The notes under the pieces: model-generated | Told to the model about the DNA's origin: nothing | Seen by the model: the letters and a program-made list of their open reading frames with translations, nothing else | Databases searched by the model: none | Part shown: positions 45,945 through 56,165 of the stretch, piece by piece | Numbering within the stretch: position 1 is the first letter of the stretch | Layout: each line of letters opens with the position of its first letter | Assembly (NCBI RefSeq): GCF_023898865.1 | Contig: NZ_JAGSOV010000011.1 | Span: 1 to 64,000, forward strand | From: Pseudonocardia humida | GTDB taxonomy: Bacteria > Actinomycetota > Actinomycetes > Mycobacteriales > Pseudonocardiaceae | Reading direction: 5' to 3' | DNA: 64,000 nucleotides | Program-made: the position numbers and the translations under genes

Positions 45945-46006
45945 CGACAAGACCAGCACGACGAGCACGACAAGCACGACGAGACTGCACGACAAGACGA
46001 GCACTA
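45945..46006 (+). repeat. Degenerate GCACGAC repeat in the rpsO-pnp spacer
   Basis: Overlapping copies of GCACGACAA, GCACGACGA and close variants fill this stretch, which has a purine/C bias, almost no T and clearly lower GC than its surroundings. It should be unstructured as RNA. No coding potential is supported. Confidence 0.65.
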
Positions 46007-46164
46007 CCCGCAGCGACGACGCCACGCCTCCGGCAGACGATCCGCCGGTCCTCGGTAGTGGCTCCCGGGCACGCGACACGCAGCGCCCCGGGGGCTTCGA
46101 TCGAAGACCGGCTCGGCCGAGGATCCTCCCGGTGTGGCGTGGGGTCTCCCGCTCTGACGAGGAG

Positions 46165-48441
46165 ATGTCCACCTTCATGACCGAACCCACCGACAACGTG
46201 TACGAGACCACTGCCGTCATCGACAACGGCAGCTTCGGGACCCGTACCGTCCGGTTCGAGACCGGGCGCCTCGCGCGCCAGGCCGCCGGATCCGTCGTCG
46301 CCTACCTCGACGACGACACCATGCTGCTGTCCGCCACCACGGCGTCCAAGCACCCCAAGGAGCACTTCGACTTCTTCCCCCTCACGGTGGACGTCGAGGA
46401 GCGGATGTACGCGATCGGCAAGATCCCCGGCTCGTTCTTCCGCCGCGAGGGCCGCCCGGGCACCGACGCCATCCTGACCTGCCGGCTGATCGACCGCCCG
46501 CTGCGCCCGTCCTTCGTCGACGGCCTGCGCAACGAGATCCAGATCGTCGTCACCGTCATGTCGCTCGACCCGCAGGACCCCTACGACGCGCTGGCGATCA
46601 ACGCCGCGTCGGCGTCCACCCAGCTGGCCGGCCTGCCGTTCAGCGGCCCGATCGGCGGCGTGCGCGTCGCCCTGATCGACGGCCAGTGGATCGCCTTCCC
46701 CCAGCACGAGGACCTGCAGCGCGCCGTGTTCGACATGGTCGTCGCTGGCCGGGTCGTCGGGGACGACGTGGCGATCATGATGGTGGAGGCCGAGGCCACC
46801 ACCGAGACCAACGAGCTGGTCGCGGGCGGCGCGCAGGCGCCGACCGAGGAGATCGTCGCGCAGGGCCTGGAGGCGGCCAAGCCGTTCATCCGCAGCCTGT
46901 GCGTGGCCCAGCAGCAGCTCGCCGACCAGGCCGCCAAGCCCACCGGCGAGTTCAGGACCTACCCGGCCTACCAGGCCGACGTGTTCGAGGCCGTCGCCGA
47001 GACCGCGTCGGACGACCTGGCCCAGGCGCTGACCATCGGCGGCAAGCAGGAGCGCGAGTCCCGCCTCGACGAGGTCAAGGCCGCCGTGCTGGACAAGGTC
47101 GGCCCGCAGTTCGAGGGCCGCGAGAAGGAGATCGGCGCGGCGTTCCGCTCGCTGAACAAGAAGCTGGTCCGCCAGCGGATCCTGCGCGACAAGGTCCGCA
47201 TCGACGGCCGCGGCATCACCGACATCCGGCCGCTGTCGGCCGAGGTCGAGGTCGTCCCGCGGGCGCACGGCTCGGCGCTGTTCGAGCGCGGCGAGACCCA
47301 GATCATGGGTGTCACCACGCTGAACATGCTGCGCATGGAGCAGCAGATCGACTCGCTCGGCCCGGAGTCGCACAAGCGCTACCTGCACCACTACAACTTC
47401 CCGCCCTACTCCACCGGTGAGACGGGCCGCGTCGGCTCGCCGAAGCGGCGCGAGATCGGGCACGGCGCGCTGGCCGAGCGGGCGCTGCTGCCCGTGCTGC
47501 CTACGCGCGAGGAGTTCCCGTACGCGATCCGCCAGGTCTCCGAGGCGCTGGGCTCGAACGGCTCCACCTCGATGGGCTCGGTCTGCGCGTCGACGATGTC
47601 GCTGCTCAACGCCGGTGTGCCGCTGAAGGCACCGGTCGCGGGCATCGCCATGGGCCTGGTCACCGACGAGGTCGACGGCGAGACCACCTACGTCGCGCTG
47701 ACCGACATCCTCGGTGCCGAGGACGCGTTCGGCGACATGGACTTCAAGGTCGCCGGCACGCCCGAGTTCGTCACCGCGCTGCAGCTGGACACCAAGCTCG
47801 ACGGCATCCCGTCCAGCGTGCTTGCCGCCGCGCTGGCCCAGGCCAAGGACGCCCGGCTGACGATCCTCGAGGTCATCGGCGAGGCCATCGACCGGCCCGA
47901 CGAGATGAGCCGCTTCGCCCCGCGCGTCGTGGCCATCAAGGTCCCGGTGGACAAGATCGGCGAGGTCATCGGCCCGAAGGGCAAGATGATCAACTCGATC
48001 ACCGAGCAGACCGGTGCCGACATCTCCATCGAGGACGACGGCACGATCTACGTCGGCGCCTCCGACGGCGACTCGGCCGAGGCCGCGATCGGCATGATCA
48101 ACGCCATCGCCAACCCGCAGCTGCCGAAGGTGGGGGAGCGCTTCCTGGGCACGGTGGTCAAGACCGCCGCGTTCGGCGCGTTCGTCTCGCTGGTGCCGGG
48201 CAAGGACGGCCTGGTGCACATCTCCAAGCTGGGCAACGGCAAGCGCATCGGCAAGGTCGAGGACGTCGTCAAGGTCGGCGACAAGCTCCGCGTCGAGGTC
48301 ACCGACATCGACAACCGGGGCAAGATCAGCCTGGTCCCGGTGCAGGAGGAGGCCGCAGCGGCCGCCGCCGGCGACGGCACCCCGGTCGACGAGTCGACCG
48401 AGTCGCCGGCCGCCGCGCCGAGCGAGGTCCCCGCGAGTTGA
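46165..48441 (+). CDS. pnp: Polynucleotide phosphorylase
   Basis: The 758-aa enzyme degrades RNA from the 3' end with phosphate and can also add nucleotides. Two RNase PH domains ([15 protein letters not shown]..., about 25-160; [21 protein letters not shown], about 370-560) flank a helical linker, followed by KH ([18 protein letters not shown]) and S1 ([17 protein letters not shown]) domains. ATG 46165 directly follows GAGGAG, while ATG 46177 has the same site 12 bases upstream; the true start is one of these. The stop overlaps pepR. Confidence 0.96.
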   Translation: MSTFMTEPTDNVYETTAVIDNGSFGTRTVRFETGRLARQAAGSVVAYLDDDTMLLSATTASKHPKEHFDFFPLTVDVEERMYAIGKIPGSFFRREGRPGTDAILTCRLIDRPLRPSFVDGLRNEIQIVVTVMSLDPQDPYDALAINAASASTQLAGLPFSGPIGGVRVALIDGQWIAFPQHEDLQRAVFDMVVAGRVVGDDVAIMMVEAEATTETNELVAGGAQAPTEEIVAQGLEAAKPFIRSLCVAQQQLADQAAKPTGEFRTYPAYQADVFEAVAETASDDLAQALTIGGKQERESRLDEVKAAVLDKVGPQFEGREKEIGAAFRSLNKKLVRQRILRDKVRIDGRGITDIRPLSAEVEVVPRAHGSALFERGETQIMGVTTLNMLRMEQQIDSLGPESHKRYLHHYNFPPYSTGETGRVGSPKRREIGHGALAERALLPVLPTREEFPYAIRQVSEALGSNGSTSMGSVCASTMSLLNAGVPLKAPVAGIAMGLVTDEVDGETTYVALTDILGAEDAFGDMDFKVAGTPEFVTALQLDTKLDGIPSSVLAAALAQAKDARLTILEVIGEAIDRPDEMSRFAPRVVAIKVPVDKIGEVIGPKGKMINSITEQTGADISIEDDGTIYVGASDGDSAEAAIGMINAIANPQLPKVGERFLGTVVKTAAFGAFVSLVPGKDGLVHISKLGNGKRIGKVEDVVKVGDKLRVEVTDIDNRGKISLVPVQEEAAAAAAGDGTPVDESTESPAAAPSEVPAS

Positions 48442-49766
48442 CCGACGTCGTGACGCCGGGGGTGGGGGTTCCCGCCCCCGGTGGCGTCTCCCGCTCCGAA
48501 CTGCCGGGCGGGCTGCGGGTGCTCACCGAGGCGGTGCCGGGCGTGCGCTCGGTGTCGCTGGGCATCTGGATCGGGGTCGGCTCGCGCGACGAGACCCCGA
48601 CCCAGGCCGGGGCCGCGCACTACCTCGAGCACCTCCTGTTCAAGGGCACGTCCACGCGCACGGCGTCGTCGATCGCCGAGGACTTCGACGCCGTCGGCGG
48701 CGACCTCAACGCGTTCACGGCCAAGGAGCACACCTGCTACTACGCGCAGGTCCTCGACACCGACCTGCCGCTGGCCGTGCAGGTGCTGGCCGACGTCGTG
48801 ACCGACGCACTGCTGACGCCGGCCGACGTCGAGCTGGAGCGCGGGGTGGTCCTCGAGGAGATCGCCATGCGCGACGACGACCCCGAGGACCTGCTCGGCG
48901 AGCTGTTCGACGAGGCGCTCTTCGGCGAGCACCCGCTGGGCCGCCCGGTGATCGGCTCGGAGGAGTCGATCCGCGGGATGCGCCGGGAGGTCCTGCACGA
49001 CTTCTGGCGCGGCGAGTACACGACCCCGCGCATGGTGGTGGCCGCGGCGGGCAACCTCGTGCACGCCGAGGTCGTCGAGCTGGTCGGCACCGCACTGGCC
49101 GCCGCGGCGGCCCGGGCGGGCTCGGCCTCCCCGTCGACCCCGCGCCGGGGCGGCGGCGACGTCGTCCTGGCCCCCGCGCCGGGCCTGGTGCTGCGCCCCG
49201 AGGACACCGAGCAGGCCCACCTGATGCTCGGCGTGCCCGGCGTGGGCCGCCACGACCCGCGCCGCACCGCGCTGTCGGTGCTCAACACCGCGCTCGGCGG
49301 GGGCCCGAGCTCCCGGCTGTTCCAGGAGATCCGCGAGCGCCGCGGGCTGGCCTACTCGGTGTACTCGCAGCACGTCGGCTACGCCGACGCCGGCGTGCTC
49401 AGCGTGTACGCCGGCTGCGCCCCCGAGCGCCTCGACGAGGTCACCAAGGTGGTCCGTTCGGTGCTGGCCGAGGTCGCGGGCGGCGGGCTGACCCCCGCCG
49501 AGATCACCCGCGCGCAGGGCAACCTGCGCGGCGGGCTGGTGCTGGGCCTGGAGGACACCCCATCGCGGATGAACCGCCTGGGCCGCTCGGAGCTCGACCA
49601 CGGCCGCCAGCGCACGATCGCCGAGAGCCTCGACCGGATCTCCGCGGTCACCGTCGACGAGGTCCACGAGGTGGCGCGCGAGCTGCTCTCGGCCCCGCTC
49701 ACGGTGGCCGTCGTCGGCCCCTACGACGACGAGGAAGACCTGCCGGGTACGGTCCGGGACCCATGA
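48438..49766 (+). CDS. pepR: M16-family zinc peptidase
   Basis: The 442-aa metalloprotease has the inverted zinc motif HYLEH (61-65) and the third ligand Glu in the [17 protein letters not shown] segment. The C-terminal half repeats the fold without the motif ([17 protein letters not shown]). It corresponds to Rv2782c (pepR). The TTG start overlaps the pnp stop; GTG 48450 is an alternative. The stop overlaps the next gene (ATGA). Confidence 0.93.
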   Translation: MTDVVTPGVGVPAPGGVSRSELPGGLRVLTEAVPGVRSVSLGIWIGVGSRDETPTQAGAAHYLEHLLFKGTSTRTASSIAEDFDAVGGDLNAFTAKEHTCYYAQVLDTDLPLAVQVLADVVTDALLTPADVELERGVVLEEIAMRDDDPEDLLGELFDEALFGEHPLGRPVIGSEESIRGMRREVLHDFWRGEYTTPRMVVAAAGNLVHAEVVELVGTALAAAAARAGSASPSTPRRGGGDVVLAPAPGLVLRPEDTEQAHLMLGVPGVGRHDPRRTALSVLNTALGGGPSSRLFQEIRERRGLAYSVYSQHVGYADAGVLSVYAGCAPERLDEVTKVVRSVLAEVAGGGLTPAEITRAQGNLRGGLVLGLEDTPSRMNRLGRSELDHGRQRTIAESLDRISAVTVDEVHEVARELLSAPLTVAVVGPYDDEEDLPGTVRDP

Positions 49767-50236
49767 CCCTGCTCGCCGGCCTGCTGGTCGCCGTCGGCAT
49801 CGTCGGGATCCTGCTCCCGGTGCTGCCCGGCCTCATCCTGGTGCTCGCCGGGATCGCGGTGTGGGCGGTACCCCGCGGCGACCAGCTCGGCTGGACCGTG
49901 CTCGGGATCGCGGCGGCGGTCATCGTGATCGGCAGCGTGGCCAAGTACCTGCTGCCCGGGCGGCGCATGAAGGAGTCCGGCGTCCCGACCCGGTCGGTCG
50001 TCGTCGGCGCCGCGCTGGGGATCGTCGGGTTCTTCGTGATCCCGGTGGTCGGGCTGTTCCTCGGCTTCCCGCTCGGGGTGTACCTGTCCGAGCTGGCCCG
50101 CCTCGGCGACAGCGCGAAGGCCTGGCCCTCCACCCGCAAGGCCCTCGGCGCGGTGGCCTTCAGCATCCTGCTGGAGCTGGCCACCGGCCTGCTGGCCGCC
50201 GGCGTCTGGATCGTCGCCCTGATCTTCTTCGCCTGA
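49763..50236 (+). CDS. DUF456 membrane protein
   Basis: The 157-aa protein has four to five hydrophobic helices, with the DUF456 features GILLPVLPGLILVLAGI and GFFVIPVVGLFLGFPLGVYLSEL, the latter containing glycine-zipper-like spacing. The function is unknown. It is translationally coupled to pepR. It ends 36 bases before hairpin element 2. Confidence 0.85.
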   Translation: MTLLAGLLVAVGIVGILLPVLPGLILVLAGIAVWAVPRGDQLGWTVLGIAAAVIVIGSVAKYLLPGRRMKESGVPTRSVVVGAALGIVGFFVIPVVGLFLGFPLGVYLSELARLGDSAKAWPSTRKALGAVAFSILLELATGLLAAGVWIVALIFFA

Positions 50237-50238
50237 GC

Positions 50239-50272
50239 TCCGCCCCGCCCCGCCCCGCCCCGCCCCGCCCCG
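50239..50272 (+). repeat. CGCCC pentanucleotide repeat
   Basis: About six copies of CGCCC stand in tandem between the DUF456 stop and hairpin element 2. Confidence 0.8.
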
Positions 50273-50327
50273 TGTCAGGAAAGCCACCATCAGGACGTCC
50301 TGCGTCCTGATGGTGGCTTTCCTGACA
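50273..50327. terminator. Long perfect hairpin, element 2
   Basis: Arms 50273-50296 and 50304-50327 (24 bp, 7-base loop GTCCTGC) are identical to those of element 1 at 3845; only the loop differs. It separates the 3' end of DUF456 from the 3' end of a sugar-porter remnant, again a convergent position. Confidence 0.85.
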
Positions 50328-50337
50328 TCCGAGCGGC

Positions 50338-51462
<1,125 letters not shown>

Positions 51463-51465
51463 GCC

Positions 51466-52065
51466 TCAGGGTTCGAGCTTGAGGTCGAGGGAGCCGACCA
51501 GGCGGACCTCGCGCAGGGTCCCCTCGCCGGTGTCGAGCACCCGCACGGTGCCGTCGGGTTCCCAGCCGACCCGCTGGTAGAACGAGCGCGACGCCGCGTC
51601 GGCCTCCGGCACCCAGGCCAGCCCGTAGAGCGCGCCCGCGTTGTGCAGGGCGTGCGCGGCGGTGGCGAGCAGCCGCCCGCCGTGCCCGCGCCGCCCCCAC
51701 CGGGGCTCGACGAGCAGCGCCCCGATCTCGGCCCAGTGCTCGACCCCGATGCCGGGGGCCTCAGTGGTGTCCGGGGGCTCGACGGCGGCGTCCCGGGCGG
51801 GCGGCTGGGCCGGTGCGGCGGCGCAGAACCCGACGGTCCACTCGCCCTCGGTGGCCACCAGGACGTGGCTGCCGCCGCCGGCGCCGATCGCCCCGGCCCA
51901 GGCCCGCCGGGCCTCGGGGGAGCGCAGCTGGGCGAGCGCGGCGGGCGGGACGAGTTCGGCGTAGGCGGTCTCCCAGGTGGTCGCCTGGATCCGGACGATC
52001 TCGTCGACGTCTGCGGCAGCGGCCGGTCGGACCGCGGCGATTGCCATGACCGAAGGATTCCCCAT
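51466..52065 (-). CDS. GNAT-family N-acetyltransferase
   Basis: The 199-aa protein has the GNAT fold: the N-terminal [18 protein letters not shown], the beta-4/acetyl-CoA loop IGALLVEPRWGRRGHGGRLLA (Q/RxxGxG/A as RRGHGG), and ASRSFYQRVGWEPDGTVRV in the last strand region. The substrate is unknown. ATG 52065 or 52047 could start it. It is convergent with dapB (3-base gap) and divergent from the VOC gene. Confidence 0.88.
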   Translation of the reverse strand: MGNPSVMAIAAVRPAAAADVDEIVRIQATTWETAYAELVPPAALAQLRSPEARRAWAGAIGAGGGSHVLVATEGEWTVGFCAAAPAQPPARDAAVEPPDTTEAPGIGVEHWAEIGALLVEPRWGRRGHGGRLLATAAHALHNAGALYGLAWVPEADAASRSFYQRVGWEPDGTVRVLDTGEGTLREVRLVGSLDLKLEP

Positions 52066-52104
52066 CGCCGGGCGCCCGACGCGGCCGGGCGCGGGATCGG
52101 GGTT

Positions 52105-52127
52105 GCGGTTGACGTCGGGTCAACCGC
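52105..52127. promoter_or_regulatory. Inverted repeat upstream of the VOC gene
   Basis: GCGGTTGAC (52105-52113) and GTCAACCGC (52119-52127) pair perfectly around 5 bases. The repeat ends one base before a CAGGGT box (52128-52133) that is six bases from the ATG, so a bound regulator would sit on the promoter. It lies 40 bases from the divergent GNAT start. Confidence 0.7.
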
Positions 52128-52139
52128 CAGGGTGGCCCC

Positions 52140-52640
52140 ATGAGCGAGACGCCCGTGCACGACCCGGACGCAGGCGTGCCCACGATCGACCCGGTCGTGG
52201 ACACGTCGATCTACCCCATGCCGATGTTCCTCCGCCTGGAGGTCTCCGACCTCGCGCGCAGCCGCGCCTTCTACACCGGGGCCCTGGACATGGTCGAGCT
52301 GGCCGTGCTGCCCCCGAGCGGCCCGCCGTTCCTGGTGCACCTGCGCCGCTGGCGCTACCAGGACCTGCTGCTGGTGCCGGCGCGCGGTCCGGTCAGCGCC
52401 GCGGTCGGCCTCGGGCTGTCGCTGGCCGCCGAGCACGACGCCCTGGCCGGGCTGGCCGAGCGGGCGACGGCGTTCGGCGCGCCGGTGGAGGGCCCGGTCG
52501 ACACGCCGTGGAACACCACCGACGTCACCGTGACCGACCCCGACGGCCTACGGATCACCTACACGGCGCGGCGGCCGGCGGAGCGCCGCGACGCCGACTT
52601 CGAGGCGGTGGTGCGCAGCAGCGTCGCCGCGCGCGACTGA
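52140..52640 (+). CDS. VOC-family (glyoxalase/dioxygenase-like) protein
   Basis: The 166-aa protein has the paired beta-alpha-beta-beta-beta VOC modules: FLRLEVSDLARSRAFYTGALDMVEL (about 30-54) and the second-module VTVTDPDGLRITYTARRP. The first 20 residues are an acidic extension. Metal ligands of characterised members are not all recognisable, so the reaction is unassigned; antibiotic-binding or extradiol-type roles are possible. Upstream stands a strong inverted repeat. Confidence 0.85.
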   Translation: MSETPVHDPDAGVPTIDPVVDTSIYPMPMFLRLEVSDLARSRAFYTGALDMVELAVLPPSGPPFLVHLRRWRYQDLLLVPARGPVSAAVGLGLSLAAEHDALAGLAERATAFGAPVEGPVDTPWNTTDVTVTDPDGLRITYTARRPAERRDADFEAVVRSSVAARD

Positions 52641-52690
52641 GGTCGGGCGACGCCCACCGAACTGACGGCGACAGCGGTCGTTCGCCATGG

Positions 52691-52696
52691 CAACGT
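52691..52696 (+). promoter_or_regulatory. -10 box for leaderless EamA gene
   Basis: CAACGT lies exactly seven bases before the GTG start. It matches the xAnnnT core only. Confidence 0.4.
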
Positions 52697-52703
52697 CCTG
52701 GGC

Positions 52704-53660
52704 GTGCGCGTGGAGGCGGACGCCCGGACGGGCGGGGTGGTGGCGTGGTTCGCGCTGGGCGTGGTCTACCTGATGTGGGGGTCGACGTACCTGGCCAACC
52801 GGCTCATCATCACCGAGGTCCCGCCGCTGCTGGGCAGCGCGACCCGGTTCCTGGTCGGCGGCGGCCTGCTGGCGCTGCTCGTGCTGCTGGTCGCCGGCAG
52901 GCGGGCGTTCGCGATGTCGTGGGCGCAGCTGGGCACCACCGCGCTGTCCGGCGTGCTGCTGCCGGCCTGGGGCAACGGGCTGGTGGTGCTGGGCCAGCAG
53001 CACGTGGCGTCCGGGATGGCGGCGCTGCTGATCGCCTCGGTGCCGCTGCACATCGTCGTGCTGCGCGCCCTCACCGGCGACCGCCCCCGCCCGGCCACCG
53101 TCGGCGGCGTCGTCGTCGGGGTGGCCGGCCTGGGGGTGCTGCTGCTCGCCGGACCGTCGGCGGGATCGGGCGGCACCGTCGGGACGGCGTGGTGGGGGCC
53201 GTGGCTGGTGGTGCTGGCCGCGGTCGGGTGGGCGGGCGGCACGTTCGCCACCACCCGGCTGCCGGTGCCGGCCAACCCGTTCGCGCTGGCCGCCGTGCAG
53301 ATGCTGACCGGCGGCCTGGTGCTGTCCGGCGCGGCGCTCGTCGCGGGCGACGGCGTCGACCTGGCGGACCTCTCGGCGCGGACCTGGTGGGCGTGGGTCT
53401 ACATGGCCGTGGTGGTCTCGCTGGGCTCGTTCAGCGCCTACGCCTACGCGCTGGCCTCGCTGCCGGTGTCCACGGTGGCCACCTACGCCTACGTCAACCC
53501 GGTGATCGCGGTGCTGCTCGGGGTCTCGGTGGTGGGGGAGCGGTTCTCCCCGGTGCAGCTGCTCGGCGGCGCGGTGGTGCTGGTGGCCGTGGTCCTGGTC
53601 GTGCTGGCCGAGCGGCCGGCCCGGAAACGTCGGGGGCCACTGGCACCATCACCCCCGTGA
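52704..53660 (+). CDS. EamA/DMT-family transporter
   Basis: The 318-aa inner-membrane protein has ten hydrophobic helices in two EamA repeats (YLMWGSTYLANRLIITEVPPLL in the first; FATTRLPVPANPFALAAVQMLTGG and TYAYVNPVIAVLLGVSVVGERF in the second). DMT proteins export amino acids and metabolites; the cargo is unknown. The GTG is seven bases after CAACGT. The stop overlaps the YcaQ-like gene start. Confidence 0.9.
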   Translation: MRVEADARTGGVVAWFALGVVYLMWGSTYLANRLIITEVPPLLGSATRFLVGGGLLALLVLLVAGRRAFAMSWAQLGTTALSGVLLPAWGNGLVVLGQQHVASGMAALLIASVPLHIVVLRALTGDRPRPATVGGVVVGVAGLGVLLLAGPSAGSGGTVGTAWWGPWLVVLAAVGWAGGTFATTRLPVPANPFALAAVQMLTGGLVLSGAALVAGDGVDLADLSARTWWAWVYMAVVVSLGSFSAYAYALASLPVSTVATYAYVNPVIAVLLGVSVVGERFSPVQLLGGAVVLVAVVLVVLAERPARKRRGPLAPSPP

Positions 53661-54913
53661 GCGCTGCGAGGCCGTCCGTGAGCACCGAGACCATGAGCCC
53701 GGCGGTGGCCCGGCGCGCCGCACTGGCGGCCCAGGGCTTCGCCGCGCCCGCGCCGGGGGGCCCGATCACCCGGCGCCACCTGCTGCGCACCCTCGAGCGC
53801 ATCCGGCTGCTCCAGCTCGACTCGGTCAACGTGGCCGTCCGCGCCCACTACATGCCGCTGTTCAGCCGGCTCGGCCCCTACGACCGCGACCTCGTCGACG
53901 ACGCCGCGTGGACCCACTCGTCGCGCCGCCCCCGGCTGCTCGTCGAGTACTGGGCGCACGAGGCCAGCCTGCTGCCCCCGGCCGACTGGCCCCTCCTGCA
54001 GACCGCGGCCCGCAGCCGCGGCTGGTGGCGCCACTACGGCGTGCTGGCCGACCGGCAGCCCGCACTGGTCGACGACGTGCTGGCCGCGGTCAAGGAGCTC
54101 GGCCCGATCGGCGCAGGCGAGCTGGAGAAGGCCCTGGGCGGGGTCTCCAAGCCGCGTCCGCCCGGCGCCACCTGGTGGGAGCGCTCGGAGGTCAAGCGCA
54201 TCTGCGAGTACCTGTTCGGCCTCGGTCAGCTCACCACCGGCGCCCGACGGCACTTCCAGCGCCTCTACGACCTGCCCGAGCGGGTGCTGCCGCCGGAGGT
54301 GCTCGCCCAGCCCCCGGTCGACGACGACGAGGCCGCCCGCGCGCTGGTGCTGCGCTCGGCGTCCGCGCTGGGCGTGGCCACCGAGCCCGACCTGCGCGAC
54401 TACTACCGGCTCAACCCGGTCCGCAGCCAGGCCGCGGTCGCCGCGCTGGTCGACGCGGGCGCCCTGCTGCCGGTCACCGTCCGCGGCTGGCGCCACCCGG
54501 CCTACCGCGCGGTCGACGCGAAGGTCCCCCGCCGGATCACCGGCCGGGCGCTGCTGTGCCCGTTCGACCCGCTGATCTGGGAGCGCGACCGCACGGAGCG
54601 GCTGTTCGGCTTCCACTACCGCATCGAGATCTACGTGCCCGAGCCCAAGCGCCGCTACGGGTACTACGTCTTCCCGTTCCTGCTCGACGGCGACCTGGTG
54701 GCCCGCGTCGACCTCAAGTCCGACCGCGCCGCGGGAGTCCTGCGGGTGCCCGGTGCCTTCGCCGAGCCGGGCGCCGACGTGCCCCGCGTCGCGGCGGAGC
54801 TGGCGGCCGAGCTGGTCACGATGGCGCACTGGCTCGGGCTGGGCGACGTCGTCGTCGGGGACCGCGGCGACCTCGCCGCCGCCCTGGCCGCCGCCGTCGC
54901 CGCCCACGCCTGA
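53657..54913 (+). CDS. YcaQ-family winged-helix DNA glycosylase (HTH_42)
   Basis: The 418-aa protein matches YcaQ/AlkX (DUF1006), which excises interstrand crosslink and alkylated bases. It has three tandem winged helices. The active-site QLDSVNV lies near residue 53 and the C-terminal FDPLIWERDRTERLFGFHYRIEIYVPEPKRRYGYYVFPFLLDGDLVARVDLK block, quoted here only as FDPLIWERDRT and YGYYVFPFL, is the family's most conserved part. GTG 53657 overlaps the EamA stop; GTG 53678 and ATG 53692 are alternatives. Confidence 0.9.
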   Translation: MSAARPSVSTETMSPAVARRAALAAQGFAAPAPGGPITRRHLLRTLERIRLLQLDSVNVAVRAHYMPLFSRLGPYDRDLVDDAAWTHSSRRPRLLVEYWAHEASLLPPADWPLLQTAARSRGWWRHYGVLADRQPALVDDVLAAVKELGPIGAGELEKALGGVSKPRPPGATWWERSEVKRICEYLFGLGQLTTGARRHFQRLYDLPERVLPPEVLAQPPVDDDEAARALVLRSASALGVATEPDLRDYYRLNPVRSQAAVAALVDAGALLPVTVRGWRHPAYRAVDAKVPRRITGRALLCPFDPLIWERDRTERLFGFHYRIEIYVPEPKRRYGYYVFPFLLDGDLVARVDLKSDRAAGVLRVPGAFAEPGADVPRVAAELAAELVTMAHWLGLGDVVVGDRGDLAAALAAAVAAHA

Positions 54914-54925
54914 GCGCGCATGCCG

Positions 54926-54962
54926 CCGGCCCGGCCGCCCACGGGAGTGGCGGCCGGGCCGG
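54926..54962. terminator. Hairpin between convergent YcaQ and DUF4097 genes
   Basis: Arms 54926-54939 and 54949-54962 pair over 14 bp with a 9-base loop. It starts 13 bases after the YcaQ stop. No U tract. Confidence 0.65.
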
Positions 54963-55088
54963 GGAATGGCGGATCCCCCCGAATCCGCCGGTGCGGTGGC
55001 GTGCGGTTGACCACCGGACCGGCCGCCTCGCCCCCACGGGCAGCCGGCCCGGCGGTCGACGGGTCCCCCGACCCGTCGGCCGGTCGGT

Positions 55089-56165
55089 CTAGACGGTGAC
55101 CGCGGCGCGGGTCACCAGGACGTTGCCGCTGCCGGTGCGCCCGCGCACCTTCAGCGCGGTGGACGCGGCCGGGGCGGTGTCGCCGACCTGCAGGTCGCTG
55201 CGGACGTGCCCGGAGCCGGAGGTCAGGTCGAGCTCGGCGGCGACCCCCGGGTGCACGCCCACCTGCAGCCGGCCCGAGCCGCTGGTCAGCTCGATGCGCC
55301 CGGCGCGGGCGTCGGCGATGGAGATGTCGCCGGAGCCGGTGCGCACGCGCAGGTCGGCGGCGACGTCGCCGACGCCGATCTCCCCACTGCCCGACTTGAC
55401 CTCGGTGTGGCCGCCGATGCCGCCGAGCCGCACGGCCCCCGAGCCGCTGCGCACCCGCGCCCGCCCGCTGATCGGGCCGACGTCGATGGCGCCGCTGCCG
55501 GTGCTCACGTCGGCGTCGCCCTGCACGGACTGCACGGTGGCGTCGCCGCTGCCGCTGCGCACGGCGGCCCAACCGGCCTCACCGGTGACCCGGACGTCGC
55601 CTGCGCCGGTGCGCGCGGAGAGCCGCGAGCGCGGCGGCGCGAACACTGTGACGGCGAGCGGCACGACCCGCAGCGGGATGTCGGTCGGCGACTTGACCAC
55701 CAGCCGGCGGCCGGTCTCCGACCAGCTGATCTCGGTGGCCCGCACGGCGTCGGTGGCCAGGTCGCCGAACCCGCCGCGCCCGGTCTGGGTGCCCAGCCAG
55801 CCGAGGATGCCGCTCAGCCCCTGGGTCCAGCTGTTGCCGGCGGCGGGGTCGTGGCGCACCTCGACCCGCACCTCGCCGGTCTCCTGCTCGTCGAGGTGCA
55901 CGGTGATGCGCCCGACGTCGATCGACAGCTCCAGCTCGGCCGGCCCGTCGACGGTCCAGGACTGCTGGCGCACCGGCGTGGGGCCGGACTCGTCGTCCGC
56001 GGGCCCGGAGGCCCAGGCGGCGGAGTCGGGCGGGTCCACCGGGTCCACCGGGTCCACCGGGTCCACCGGGTCGACAGGGTCGACGGGGTCGATCCGGTCC
56101 ACGGGGTCGATCGGGTCGATCGGGTCGATCGGGTCGCGCTTCTCGAAGTCCGCCATCGGGCTCAT
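55089..56165 (-). CDS. DUF4097 beta-repeat protein with DP[VI] repeats
   Basis: The 358-aa protein has two parts. Residues 12-47 are a tandem DPI/DPV-D array. The rest is a DUF4097 region (about 80-355) made of short strands, each marked by a GSG turn (RSGSGDATVQSV, STGSGAIDVG, KSGSGEIGVG), as in single-stranded beta-helix folds. DUF4097 proteins are often membrane-associated adhesin-like partners of regulators; no signal peptide is seen. ATG 56165 overlaps the ribbon-helix-helix stop (ATGA), so it is co-expressed with that regulator. Confidence 0.85.
   Translation of the reverse strand: MSPMADFEKRDPIDPIDPIDPVDRIDPVDPVDPVDPVDPVDPVDPPDSAAWASGPADDESGPTPVRQQSWTVDGPAELELSIDVGRITVHLDEQETGEVRVEVRHDPAAGNSWTQGLSGILGWLGTQTGRGGFGDLATDAVRATEISWSETGRRLVVKSPTDIPLRVVPLAVTVFAPPRSRLSARTGAGDVRVTGEAGWAAVRSGSGDATVQSVQGDADVSTGSGAIDVGPISGRARVRSGSGAVRLGGIGGHTEVKSGSGEIGVGDVAADLRVRTGSGDISIADARAGRIELTSGSGRLQVGVHPGVAAELDLTSGSGHVRSDLQVGDTAPAASTALKVRGRTGSGNVLVTRAAVTV
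56030..56140 (-). repeat. In-frame 9-base tandem repeat (DP[VI])
   Basis: About ten units of 9 bases (GGGTCCACC on the plus strand, drifting to GGGTCGATC) encode DPVDPVDP/DPIDPI. The units are multiples of three, so copy changes keep frame. Confidence 0.85.

Noticed and set aside
53644..53649. CACCAT as a leaderless promoter for the YcaQ-like gene
   Set aside because: The spacing is right, but the gene start overlaps the EamA stop (GTGA), so translational coupling is the simpler reading.
56030..56140. Regular repeat near DUF4097 considered as a CRISPR array
   Set aside because: Units are 9 bases with no unique spacers and stay in frame within the protein.
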